Assembly: GCA_035995165.1 (NCBI GenBank)
Contig: DASYKU010000152.1
Span: forward strand, 44,019 to 108,018
Length of the DNA stretch: 64,000 bases
From: Mycobacteriales bacterium
GTDB taxonomy: Bacteria > Actinomycetota > Actinomycetes > Mycobacteriales > CADCTP01
Direction of reading: 5' to 3'
Shown piece after piece: positions 17,927 through 25,626 of this stretch (position 1 is its first letter; every line of letters begins with the position of its first letter). Made by a program: the position numbers and the translations under genes. The notes below the pieces were generated by a model. That model did no database searches. It saw nothing but the letters and a program-made list of their open reading frames with translations, and was not told the DNA's origin.

Positions 17927-18235
17927 ATGTGCGGCGCACCCACGCAGGACGAGACGCTCGACCGGACGCTGCCGTCCAGTGTGGACCCGGCGACCGCGTC
18001 GATCATCCAGGGCCGGGTCGTCCGGGACGGCGATCCGGTCGCGGCCGCGTACGTCCGGCTGCTGGATGCGACCGGCGAGTTCACCGCCGAGGTCGTCTCC
18101 AGCGCGACCGGCGTGTTCCGGTTCTACGCGTCACCCGGCCGGTGGACGGTCCGGGCTCTCGCCCCCGGCGCGACCGGCTCGGCCGACCTCGAGGCCGGGT
18201 TCGGGTTCACCGAGACTCGCCTGGAGATCAGCTGA
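17927..18235 (+). CDS. DUF1416 (SseC-like) protein
   Basis: This 102-residue protein begins MCGAPTQ and has a transthyretin-like/carboxypeptidase-regulatory beta-sandwich pattern (IQGRVVRDGDPVAAAYVRLL, GVFRFYASPGRWTVRAL). It is always found with SseA in actinomycetes (SseC in M. tuberculosis). The role is unproven; it may assist sulfur transfer. The conserved Cys at position 2 may be functional. Confidence 0.9.
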   Translation: MCGAPTQDETLDRTLPSSVDPATASIIQGRVVRDGDPVAAAYVRLLDATGEFTAEVVSSATGVFRFYASPGRWTVRALAPGATGSADLEAGFGFTETRLEIS

Positions 18236-18253
18236 TCCGCTGAGCCGTATCCG

Positions 18254-18287
18254 GTCCCGCCGGTGACACACTGGTCACCGGCGGGAC
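18254..18287 (+). terminator. Strong hairpin terminator after sseA-DUF1416
   Basis: A perfect 14-bp stem, GTCCCGCCGGTGAC / GTCACCGGCGGGAC, with loop ACACTG, starts 18 bases after the DUF1416 stop. There is no T-run, but the stem is very stable. Confidence 0.75.
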
Positions 18288-18339
18288 GGATGCGCCCGGA
18301 GCGGTCGGCTTCGGGCCTCGGCGGGTGGAGCGGAACAGC

Positions 18340-19353
18340 GTGGCGAACACCGTGAGCAGCGGGCTGGGCAAGCTCGGCCGGTCCGCCGGGCTGATGTTGC
18401 TCGCCGCGATCCTCGCTGCCGGCGTCACCACGCTGGTGGCCCGGGCGGACACGCCGGCCGGCAAGGATTCCTTCTACGGCATGGTCGTCGGCCCGCAGGT
18501 CGACATCGACCGGGCCATCCCCAAGCTCACCGCGCTCGGCGTGAACACCGTCCGGCTGCGGATGTCGGTGAAGAACTGGGCCAGCCCGGCCGCGAACACC
18601 GGCGCGGACACGTACGACGGGGCGCTGGCGCAGGCGCCGAAGCTGGACGACAAGGGTTTCCGGGTCGTCCTGCAGGTCGACAGCGAGGGCGGCGCGATGC
18701 CGTCGTACGCGCGGGCCAAGGCGTTCTTCGAGTGGCTGATGGGCCGGCCCGGCGCGAAGTCGGTCGACGTGGTCGAGGTCTTCGGCCCGGTCACCGACAC
18801 CGCCTCCAACGCCGACGCGTTCTCCACCACGCTGACCCGGGCCCAGCAGGCCGACCGGTACGTCGACGGCCCGCTCAAGGCCGCCTGGGACGTGGTCCAC
18901 TCCGAGAAGCGCAAGAAGGTGCTCGGCGGCGCGTTCACGCCGTTCCAGCAGGCCGCGGACCTGCGTACGCCGGGGACGTTCAACCTGCAGACGACCCAGG
19001 CCTACGTCAGGGCCGGCTACCTGGACCGGGTCGACTACGCCGGGTTCCACCCGGACCAGGCCACCGTGGCCCAGCAGGAGGCGTGGGTGAAGCGGGCCAC
19101 CGACCTGCTCGGCCGCAAGCCGGTCTGGGTGTCGGAGTGGCAGCTGAACCGGCAGGCGTTCCCGAACGACGGGGCGTACCTGAACGCGATGAGTCAGACC
19201 CTGACCGACCTGCGCGCGAAGCTGGGCACCGCCTGCTACTCGGGCTTCACCGAGCAGGAGGGCGTGGTGCCGGTGACGCAGGGCGGGCTCGGCGGGTACC
19301 GGGAGGACGACCCGGCCTACGCCGCGTACCGGAACTGGCCGAAGAAGAAGTAG
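18340..19353 (+). CDS. Secreted TIM-barrel protein, glycoside-hydrolase-like
   Basis: I choose the GTG at 18340 because GGAG lies nine bases upstream; an in-frame GTG at 18325 is an alternative. The 337-residue product has a signal peptide (hydrophobic about 15-34, cleavage near ARADT). The mature part reads like a single TIM barrel (FYGMVVGPQVDIDRAIPKL, GVNTVRLRMSVKNW, VDVVEVFGPVTD, KPVWVSEWQLNR). The Glu in VEVFGPV and in VSEWQL are candidate acid/base and nucleophile. Substrate and true activity are unknown. It is monocistronic between a terminator and a converging gene. Confidence 0.7.
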   Translation: MANTVSSGLGKLGRSAGLMLLAAILAAGVTTLVARADTPAGKDSFYGMVVGPQVDIDRAIPKLTALGVNTVRLRMSVKNWASPAANTGADTYDGALAQAPKLDDKGFRVVLQVDSEGGAMPSYARAKAFFEWLMGRPGAKSVDVVEVFGPVTDTASNADAFSTTLTRAQQADRYVDGPLKAAWDVVHSEKRKKVLGGAFTPFQQAADLRTPGTFNLQTTQAYVRAGYLDRVDYAGFHPDQATVAQQEAWVKRATDLLGRKPVWVSEWQLNRQAFPNDGAYLNAMSQTLTDLRAKLGTACYSGFTEQEGVVPVTQGGLGGYREDDPAYAAYRNWPKKK

Positions 19354-19716
19354 TCAGTAGACGAGCGCCTGGGCGCCCTCGGCCAGCGCCTCCTCGACGA
19401 ACGTGGCCGCGCCGGCGATCCGGATGCCGGGCAGCACGTCGTCCGGGCCGATGTCCCGCCGGGCCGCGCACTGCGTGCACAGCGTGACCCGGCCGACGGC
19501 GAGGACCGCGGCCAGCAGGTCCGGCAGCGGCGCGGCGTGCGGCAGGTCGAACTCCGCCGCCCGGCCCGGCAGCGCGAACCAGGCCGATTCGCCGGTCAGC
19601 CAGAGGCTCGTCGGGACCCCGGCGGCGACCGCGGTGGCAGCGACCGTGAAGGCCTGACCGCAGCGCTCGGGGGCGTCCGAGCCCGCGGTCACCTTGACGA
19701 CGAGCGAAGTGGCCAT
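19354..19716 (-). CDS. DsrE/F-like family protein
   Basis: This 120-residue alpha/beta protein has the DsrE pattern (LVVKVTAGSDAPERCGQAF at the N-terminus, VTLCTQCAARRDI in the middle and IAGAATFVEEAL near the end). The paired cysteines CTQC could carry sulfur or be redox active; the family moves sulfur in sulfur oxidisers and tRNA thiolation. ATG at 19716 lies seven bases from TAGGCT (minus strand) and looks leaderless. It is divergent from the nitrobindin-like gene, with overlapping promoter boxes. Confidence 0.8.
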   Translation of the reverse strand: MATSLVVKVTAGSDAPERCGQAFTVAATAVAAGVPTSLWLTGESAWFALPGRAAEFDLPHAAPLPDLLAAVLAVGRVTLCTQCAARRDIGPDDVLPGIRIAGAATFVEEALAEGAQALVY

Positions 19717-19723
19717 GTCCGTG

Positions 19724-19733
19724 AGCCTAAGAT
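19724..19733. promoter_or_regulatory. Overlapping divergent minus-10 boxes
   Basis: TAGGCT on the minus strand (19724-19729) and TAAGAT on the plus strand (19728-19733) share two bases. Each is followed by a start codon 7 and 6 bases away (19716 minus, 19740 plus). Both genes would be leaderless and fired from one bidirectional promoter. Confidence 0.6.
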
Positions 19734-19739
19734 CCTCCG

Positions 19740-20291
19740 GTGGCTGCGCCGACGTGGACCGACATCCCGATCCCGGACGAGACCGCCGACCTGCGCGAGG
19801 GGCCGGACCTGCATCCGACCCTGCTCCCGCTGCTGCCGCTGATCGGCACCTGGCGCGGGACCGGCCGCGGCGGCTACCCGACGATCGAGGACTTCGACTA
19901 CGGGCAGCAGGTGACGTTCGCGCACGACGGCCGGGGCGTGCTGCGGTACGAGTCCCGGGCCTGGCTGCTGAACGAGGACGGCTCGGTGCTGCGGCCGGGC
20001 GCCCGGGAGACCGGGTGGTGGCGGCCGGGCGCGTCGCCGGACGAGCTCGAGCTGCTGCTGGCCCACCCCACCGGCATCGTCGAGATCTACGTCGGCCGCG
20101 CGACCGGGACCACCCGCTGGGAGCTGTCCACCGACCTGGTCGCCCGGACCGCGACGGCCAAGGACGTCACCGCCAACCACCGGCTCTACGGGATCGTCGA
20201 CGGGGCGCTGCTGTACGCGGTCGACATGGCGGCGATGGGTCAGCCGCTCCAGCCGCACCTGTCGGCCCGGCTGGAACGGGTCGGCGGCTGA
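19740..20291 (+). CDS. Nitrobindin-like / FABP-like heme-binding protein (Rv0813c type)
   Basis: The 183-residue protein shows the ten-strand barrel pattern of this family: LLPLIGTWRGTGRGGYPTI near the start, ALLYAVDMAAMGQPLQPHLS at the end, and KDVTANHRLYGI. The late His (QPHLSARL) lies where nitrobindins ligate heme iron. Members bind ferric heme and scavenge nitric oxide or peroxynitrite. The gene lies in the same neighbourhood as Rv0813c in M. tuberculosis from memory. The GTG is six bases after TAAGAT. Confidence 0.83.
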   Translation: MAAPTWTDIPIPDETADLREGPDLHPTLLPLLPLIGTWRGTGRGGYPTIEDFDYGQQVTFAHDGRGVLRYESRAWLLNEDGSVLRPGARETGWWRPGASPDELELLLAHPTGIVEIYVGRATGTTRWELSTDLVARTATAKDVTANHRLYGIVDGALLYAVDMAAMGQPLQPHLSARLERVGG

Positions 20292-20383
20292 GTGTGGTGC
20301 CTGCTGTGCGGCCGGCGTGGCTGTGCTGCGACAGCCGGGCGCCCTGGCCGGGCCGCGCGGTCCGGCCTGGTAGACAGGCAGCC

Positions 20384-21013
20384 GTGAAAGCCGTGCTGGT
20401 CGCGTTCGTCGCGGTGTGCGCGGTCGGCGCGGCCGGGTGCACAGCGGTGGCCGGGCCGGCCACGCCGGTGGCCGCGGCGACCGAGCCGGTCGCGGCCGGC
20501 TCGTCCGGGCTGACGGCCGACCTGCTCTCGGTCTCCGACCTGCCGCTCGGTTTCCAGGCCCAGGACGGGACGGCGGCCGCGGCCGCGCTGGGCTGCGCCG
20601 GGATCGACGGGGTCTACCTGCCGGCCGGGGCGTCCGAGCACGCCGCGGTCTCCTTCGCGCACTCGCTGAGCTCCGCGTTCGTCAACGAGACGATCAGCCG
20701 GCGGCCGGGCGGGGCGGCCGTGGCGGCGCTGGCCGCGTTCGGGGCGGCGGCGAAGGACTGCGCGCGGTTCGCCGGGCCGGACGGGACGGCGTACACGGTC
20801 AGCGCGGTGACGCTGCCGCGGTACGGCGACGGGTCGGCCGCGGTCCGGGTGACCTCGGCCCTGGCCGAGGGCCGCGAGGTCGAGCTGGCGGCCGTGCGCG
20901 TCGGCGACATGCTGATCGCCGTGGCTGCGGCCGGCACCGGCGCCGGCGACGCCGACCTCACCAGGACCGTCCTCGACCGGGCCCTGGCCAAACTCACCCG
21001 CACCGGCCACTGA
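20384..21013 (+). CDS. Putative secreted lipoprotein, function unknown
   Basis: This 209-residue protein has a short signal (VKAVLVAFVAVCAVG) with a lipobox ending AAGC. The mature part is Ala/Gly-rich and alternates short strands and helices (LSVSDLPLGFQAQDGT, AVSFAHSLSSAFVNE, VELAAVRVGDMLIAVAAAG), reminiscent of the PknH/sensor-type lipoprotein domains of actinomycetes, but I cannot name a family. TAGACA lies seven bases before the GTG. It precedes the non-coding region. Confidence 0.7.
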   Translation: MKAVLVAFVAVCAVGAAGCTAVAGPATPVAAATEPVAAGSSGLTADLLSVSDLPLGFQAQDGTAAAAALGCAGIDGVYLPAGASEHAAVSFAHSLSSAFVNETISRRPGGAAVAALAAFGAAAKDCARFAGPDGTAYTVSAVTLPRYGDGSAAVRVTSALAEGREVELAAVRVGDMLIAVAAAGTGAGDADLTRTVLDRALAKLTRTGH

Positions 21014-21413
21014 TCCGGTCCGCGCCGCGGACCCGCCCCGACCGGTCCGCCGGTCTCCCGAACAGTTCGCGGGGTCCTTCTAAGAAATCGCGTCCGCGGC
21101 TGGGCCGGAGCGCGAATGAGGAAGGCCCCCGAGCGCTGCGGGTCTGCGTACAGATCTCCGCACCGACTGGACGGGTCGGCGGCTCGGGGGCCCGGTGGCT
21201 GTCGTGGATTCGCCGCCGCCCTCATCAGGCGAACAGGTGGCGAGCCACACAGTGTCCTCAACTGAGGGGCGGCTAGCTGACAGCCACCTCACGTGTCCGA
21301 GACATATGCAACTCTGGACCACCTCCCTCCTCGTGTACGAGAAGAGTACGTCGCCCCGGGGCCCCTCGCAAAGGTTTTCGCCGGTGGCAAAAACAGCCCT
21401 CTGAGCTGGGAGT
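21014..21413. other. 400-base non-coding region between convergent genes
   Basis: It lies between the stop codons of the lipoprotein gene and the aminotransferase gene. It contains the long complementary segments described as an RNA candidate. A 68-codon open frame (21195-21404) has atypical codon use for this genome and no ribosome site, so it is not called. Confidence 0.6.
21124..21288. ncRNA. Candidate structured RNA (two long-range stems)
   Basis: Stem A pairs GGCCCCCGAGC (21124-21134) with GCTCGGGGGCC (21182-21192), 11 of 11 bases, enclosing two small hairpins (around TCTGCGTACAGA and CCGACTGGACGGGTCGG), so a three-way junction. Stem B pairs GGTGGCTGTC (21194-21203) with GACAGCCACC (21279-21288), 10 of 10, enclosing GCCGCCCTC (21215-21223) with GAGGGGCGGC (21264-21273, one bulge) and smaller hairpins. 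I do not recognise an Rfam class, and strand is unknown. It may be an elaborate terminator. Confidence 0.4.
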
Positions 21414-22274
21414 TCACGAAGTGGGGAGATCGCCCCCGGCCGCCCGCAGGACCCGCGCGGTGATCTCCGGGTCGGTCGCCAGCGGCTTGCCGTCGAGGAT
21501 GTTCACCGCGGCCGCGATGCGCACGCTGGACAGCAGCCAGACGCCGTCCGCACCGTGCAGATCCTCGACCGTGCCGCGCTGGATCTCGGTGCCGAAGCCG
21601 GCCGTGGCCGCCCCGGCGAACAGGTGCCGGACGGTGACGCCCTCGAGGATCCCGAGCGGCCCGGGCGGCGGCGTCCGCAGCACGCCGCCGGCCAGCCAGA
21701 CCACGGTCGCGGTCGGCGCCTCCAGCAGCTGCCCGTCGGCGGAGACGAAGACGACGTCGTCGGCGCCGGACGCGCGGGCGTAGCGCAGCGCGGCCATGTT
21801 GATCGCGTACGAGGTCGCCTTGACGCCGCCGAGCAGCCAGGGCGCCTCGACGGTCGCGTCCGCGGTCAGGCCGCGGTCGAGGGTGATGACGCTGACGCCG
21901 TGCCGCCGCTCGTACAGCTGCCGGTCGGTGGTCGGGGACAGCAGCGCGAACGCGGTCGGCGCGCCGCCCTCGGTGCGGCCGCGGGTGACGATCAGCCGCA
22001 GGACCCCCTCGCGCGGGTCGTCCCAGGCCGCGAGCATCGTGCCGGCGAGCTCGCGCCAGCCGGCCGGGTCGATCGGCGGCAGGTCCAACGCGGTCATCGA
22101 CCGGGCCAGCCGGTTCAGGTGCAGGTCCAGGTCGTCGAGGCCGCGGTCGGCCCGGACCCGGACCGACTCGAAACAGCCGTCGCCGCGGACGAGCCCGAGG
22201 TCGTCGGCCCGCATGTGCGGCGCGGTGGGGTCGACGAGGCCGACCCCCAGGATTCCCACCAACCCGTCCGTCAT
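21414..22274 (-). CDS. Class IV aminotransferase (aminodeoxychorismate lyase / branched-chain type)
   Basis: I use the ATG at 22274 (286 residues); TAGGGT lies seven bases upstream on the minus strand, suggesting a leaderless message. The fold-type IV pattern is clear: GLVRGDGCFESVRV, LHLNRLARS, the PLP lysine in LGGVKATSYAINMA, and VWLLSSVRIAA. Function is 4-amino-4-deoxychorismate lyase (folate) or a transaminase; the sequence does not settle which. The equivalent position in M. tuberculosis is Rv0812 from memory. It is divergent from ygfZ. Confidence 0.85.
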   Translation of the reverse strand: MTDGLVGILGVGLVDPTAPHMRADDLGLVRGDGCFESVRVRADRGLDDLDLHLNRLARSMTALDLPPIDPAGWRELAGTMLAAWDDPREGVLRLIVTRGRTEGGAPTAFALLSPTTDRQLYERRHGVSVITLDRGLTADATVEAPWLLGGVKATSYAINMAALRYARASGADDVVFVSADGQLLEAPTATVVWLAGGVLRTPPPGPLGILEGVTVRHLFAGAATAGFGTEIQRGTVEDLHGADGVWLLSSVRIAAAVNILDGKPLATDPEITARVLRAAGGDLPTS

Positions 22275-22341
22275 CCGACCGACCCTAGTCGTCGTGCCGG
22301 ACGTCACGGTGGCCCGCGGCCGGGCGGCGGATACTGGACGG

Positions 22342-23379
22342 GTGACCTCCGCGCCGACGCTCGCCTCGCCCCTGCTCGAGCTGCCCGGGGCCGTGCCCGC
22401 CGGCGGCCCGGACGCCGGGGTGGCACTGCACTACGGGGACCCGATCCGGGAGGAGCGGGCGCTGGCCCGCGGCACCGGCTGGGTCGACCGGAGCAACCGC
22501 GGCGTGATCGCGGTGCCGGGCGCCGACCGGCTGTCCTGGCTGCACTCGATCACTTCTCAGCACCTGTCCGCGCTGGCCGACGGCACCGGCACCGAGGGCC
22601 TGGTGCTGTCCCCCCACGGGCACGTCGAGCAGCACTTCGTGGTGGCGGAGCTGGCCGGGACGACCTGGCTGGACACCGAGCCGGGGGCGGTCCCGGCGCT
22701 GCTGGCGTACCTGAATTCGATGCGGTTCCTGCTCCGGGTCGAGCCGCGGGACGCGACCGCCGAGCTGGCCGTGCTGACGGTGGCCGGGCCGGGCGCGGCG
22801 GCCGTGCTGGCCGGCGCGGACCTGCCCGCGCCGGCGGACGTCTGGACGGTGCTGCCGATCGAGGGCGGCGGGTTCGCGCGGCGGACCCGGACCGACGAGA
22901 TCGACCTGCTGGTCCCGCGGGCGGTGCTGACGACGGTCGCGGAGAAGCTGACCGCGGCCGGGGCGAGCCCGGTCGGCAGCTGGGCGTACGAGGCGATGCG
23001 GGTCGAGGCCCGCCGCCCGCGGCTCGGCTTCGAGACCGACCACCGCACGATCCCGCACGAGGTCGGCTGGATCGGCACCGCGGTGCACCTGGACAAGGGC
23101 TGCTACCGGGGCCAGGAGACGGTGGCCCGGGTGCACAACCTGGGCCGGCCGCCGCGCCGGCTGGTGCTGCTGCACCTCTCCGGCGAGCGCGACGAGCTGC
23201 CCGCGCCCGGCACCCCGCTGCTGCTCGACGGCCGTACGGTCGGGTTCCTCGGCACGGCCGCCCACCACCACGAGCTCGGCCCGGTCGCCCTGGCCGTCGT
23301 CAAGCGCACCGTCGCCGACGGCACCGTCCTCGACGCCGCCGGCATTCCCGCCGCCGTCGACGGGGAGATTGACGGTTGA
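22342..23379 (+). CDS. ygfZ: YgfZ/GcvT-like folate-binding protein
   Basis: The 345-residue protein begins at a GTG six bases after GATACT. The YgfZ signature KGCYRGQETVARVHNLG is intact at about 250, and the first half has the folate-binding GcvT-like pattern (RGVIAVPGADRLSWLHSITS). YgfZ uses tetrahydrofolate to help repair or assemble iron-sulfur clusters, notably in MiaB-type enzymes. It ends 45 bases before the Fic gene, with a palindrome between. Confidence 0.88.
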   Translation: MTSAPTLASPLLELPGAVPAGGPDAGVALHYGDPIREERALARGTGWVDRSNRGVIAVPGADRLSWLHSITSQHLSALADGTGTEGLVLSPHGHVEQHFVVAELAGTTWLDTEPGAVPALLAYLNSMRFLLRVEPRDATAELAVLTVAGPGAAAVLAGADLPAPADVWTVLPIEGGGFARRTRTDEIDLLVPRAVLTTVAEKLTAAGASPVGSWAYEAMRVEARRPRLGFETDHRTIPHEVGWIGTAVHLDKGCYRGQETVARVHNLGRPPRRLVLLHLSGERDELPAPGTPLLLDGRTVGFLGTAAHHHELGPVALAVVKRTVADGTVLDAAGIPAAVDGEIDG

Positions 23380-23384
23380 TCCAT

Positions 23385-23413
23385 CGAGGTTGACGAATCA
23401 TTCGTCAACCTCG
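23385..23413. promoter_or_regulatory. 29-base palindrome upstream of fic
   Basis: Fourteen bases on each side (CGAGGTTGACGAAT / ATTCGTCAACCTCG) pair perfectly around one central C. It ends 11 bases before the fic ATG and includes a TTGACG minus-35-like hexamer. An operator for autoregulation is likely; as RNA it would also be a strong hairpin after ygfZ. Confidence 0.6.
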
Positions 23414-23424
23414 ACGCTGATCGC

Positions 23425-24594
23425 ATGCTGTTCCAGGTGCCCGCGCTGACTGACGAAGACCGTCACGTCCTGTCCGAGATCGATGACCTCCGGTCAGTGC
23501 TGGGCTTTCATCTGCGCGACGCGCGCCGCTGGAAGGGACAGCTGCGCCGCAACCTCCGGGCGCGCGCGATCCGCGGCTCCAACAGCATCGAGGGCTACGA
23601 CGTCACGTTGGACGACGCGGTCGCACTGCTGGAGGACGAGGAGCCGCTGGACGCGGACAAGATGACCGTCCTCGAGATCGTCGGCTATCGGAACGCGCTC
23701 ACGTACGTCCAGGAGCTGGCCGGCGACGAGCACATGGTCGTCGACGAGTCGCTGCTGCGCAGCCTGCACTTCATGATGATCGGCCACGACCTCACGAAGA
23801 GCCCGGGCCGCTATCGGCGCGCGCCGATCTACGTCTACGACGAAGAACACCAGCGGCAGGTCTACGAGGGCCCGAGCAGCGAGCGCGTGCCGGAGCTGAT
23901 GGCGGCTCTGGTCGCCGATCTGCAGGCTCCGGACGATGCGTGCCCGATCTTCGTCCGCGCGGCGATGGCCCACCTGAACCTCGTGATGGTCCATCCGTTC
24001 GGGGACGGGAACGGGCGGATGGCGCGGGCTCTGCAGACCTTGATCTTGGCCCGGGAGCGGATCCTCACCCCGGAGTTCAGCAGCATCGAGGAGTGGCTGG
24101 GCCGGAACACTGCCGCCTACTACGAAGTCCTGGCCAGGACCGGCGGCGGGCGGTGGCAGCCGGATCGGTCCACCCGAGACTGGGTGAGGTTCAACCTCAC
24201 CGCCCATCACATCCAGGCCCAGACCGTCCTGCGGCGCGTCGACGACAGCAGCCGGATGTACGTGACGCTCGAGTCGCTGGTGGACAGCCGGCGGCTCCCG
24301 GAACGGACGACGTTCGCCCTGTACCCGGCGGTGTTCGGCCTGCGGGTCCGGCGGTCGGTCTACCAGAAGGATGCGGAGATCGAGCCCGGCACTGCGGCCA
24401 GAGATCTCCGCATGCTGGTGGACGCCGGTTGGCTCGAGGCGCGGGGCGAGACGAAGGGCCGGTATTACAGTCCGACGCCGGAGCTGCTCCGGATCCGCCA
24501 GGACGCGCTCGGCGACCGGCAGCCGCTCCGGGACCCCTACGGGGTGGGGGAGCAGCTGGAGATCTCCGGGGTGCTTGGATCGGCTGGGTCGTGA
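23425..24594 (+). CDS. Fic-family protein (putative AMP-transferase) with winged C-terminus
   Basis: The 389-residue protein carries the core motif HPFGDGNGR at 190-198 and an N-terminal inhibitory motif S52-x3-E56-G57 (SNSIEG), so a self-inhibited class II Fic. The Fic catalytic His is H190. Residues about 280-370 look like a winged helix (TAARDLRMLVDAGWLEARGETKGRYYSPTPE). Fic enzymes transfer AMP from ATP to hydroxyl groups of proteins. No ribosome site is visible before the ATG. Codon third positions are slightly less GC-rich than neighbours, which hints at transfer. No antitoxin gene lies beside it. Confidence 0.9.
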   Translation: MLFQVPALTDEDRHVLSEIDDLRSVLGFHLRDARRWKGQLRRNLRARAIRGSNSIEGYDVTLDDAVALLEDEEPLDADKMTVLEIVGYRNALTYVQELAGDEHMVVDESLLRSLHFMMIGHDLTKSPGRYRRAPIYVYDEEHQRQVYEGPSSERVPELMAALVADLQAPDDACPIFVRAAMAHLNLVMVHPFGDGNGRMARALQTLILARERILTPEFSSIEEWLGRNTAAYYEVLARTGGGRWQPDRSTRDWVRFNLTAHHIQAQTVLRRVDDSSRMYVTLESLVDSRRLPERTTFALYPAVFGLRVRRSVYQKDAEIEPGTAARDLRMLVDAGWLEARGETKGRYYSPTPELLRIRQDALGDRQPLRDPYGVGEQLEISGVLGSAGS

Positions 24595-24608
24595 CGGAGG
24601 GAGCCGGT

Positions 24609-25562
24609 ATGCGGTGGGGGATCCTGGGGCCGGGGCGGATCTCGCGCTCGTTCCTGACCGGGCTGGCCGGGTCGGCGACCGAGCATGCGGTCGCGGTCGG
24701 CAGCCGGGACCTGGCCCGGGCCGAGGCCGCGGCCCAGGAGTTCGGGGTCGACCGCGCGTACGGCTCGTACGAGGAACTGCTCGCCGACGACACGGTCGAG
24801 GCGGTCTACGTCGGCACCCCGAACTCGGTGCACGCGCCGTGGGCGATCGCGGCCGCCGCGGCCGGCAAGCACGTGCTCTGCGAGAAGCCGCTCGGGGTGT
24901 CGCCGGCCGAGGCCGAGTCGATGTTCACCGCGGCCCGGGAGCACGGCGTCCGGCTGATGGAGGCGTTCATGTACCGCTTCCACCCGCGCACGCTCCGGCT
25001 GGCCGAGCTGGTCGCGGCCGGCGACATCGGCACGCCGACGCTGGTGCGGGCGTCGTTCGGGTTCGCGGTCGCCGACACCGCGAACGTCCGGCTGTCCGCG
25101 GACCTGGCCGGCGGCGCGCTGATGGATGTCGGCTGCTACCCGGTGAACGCGGCCCGGATGCTGGCCGGCCCGGTCGCGCGCGCCTCCGCGAACGCCCGCT
25201 GGCAGGACGTCGACGTGACCCTGGCCGGCCTGCTCGACCACGAGGGCGGCGCGCTGAGCCTGGTCTCCTGCAGCCTGGTCAGCGGGCGGCACAACGTCCT
25301 GCAGGTGATCGGTGCCGACGGCGTGATCGACATGCCCGAGGCGTTCACCCCGCCCAAGGACCAGAGCTCCACGCTGCTGGTCGCCCGGGGTACGAAGACC
25401 GAGGAGCTGACCTTCCCGCCGGTGGACCAGTACACGGCCGAGGCCGAGGGGTTCGCCGCGCTGGTCGCGGCCGGGCACGACGCGGACCTGCCGCAGATGC
25501 CGCTGGTCGAGTCCCTGGACAACGCGCGCACGATCGAGGCGTTGCTGGCGAGCGCGCGCTAA
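24609..25562 (+). CDS. Gfo/Idh/MocA-family oxidoreductase
   Basis: This 317-residue protein starts at an ATG with GGAGGG upstream. The N-terminal Rossmann fold reads MRWGILGPGRISRSFLTGL; the catalytic EKP motif is in HVLCEKPLGVSPAEAE; MEAFMYRFHP follows. Members use NAD(P) to oxidise or reduce sugar and cyclitol carbonyls. Substrate is unknown. It begins 14 bases after the fic stop, so they could be co-transcribed, but no functional link is evident. Confidence 0.87.
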   Translation: MRWGILGPGRISRSFLTGLAGSATEHAVAVGSRDLARAEAAAQEFGVDRAYGSYEELLADDTVEAVYVGTPNSVHAPWAIAAAAAGKHVLCEKPLGVSPAEAESMFTAAREHGVRLMEAFMYRFHPRTLRLAELVAAGDIGTPTLVRASFGFAVADTANVRLSADLAGGALMDVGCYPVNAARMLAGPVARASANARWQDVDVTLAGLLDHEGGALSLVSCSLVSGRHNVLQVIGADGVIDMPEAFTPPKDQSSTLLVARGTKTEELTFPPVDQYTAEAEGFAALVAAGHDADLPQMPLVESLDNARTIEALLASAR

Positions 25563-25626
25563 GCCGGAGCTGGGTCCGGACCTCGTCGGGTGGGTCCTGG
25601 TTCCGTCGGTCTGACACGATCGCGGC

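Noticed and set aside
14623..18084. Very long open frame on the minus strand
   Set aside because: It runs antisense across five well-supported genes (hydrolase, membrane protein, lmeA, cysteine leader, sseA). High GC keeps antisense frames open; its sequence is rich in Arg/Gly/Pro and matches no family.
21135..21181. Possible guanidine-II or c-di-GMP riboswitch in the candidate RNA
   Set aside because: The conserved ACGR loops or tetraloop-receptor parts are not present in the right places, and no target gene follows on either strand.
21195..21404. 68-codon open frame inside the non-coding region
   Set aside because: Codon third positions are not GC-biased as in neighbours, and it crosses the stems of the RNA candidate.
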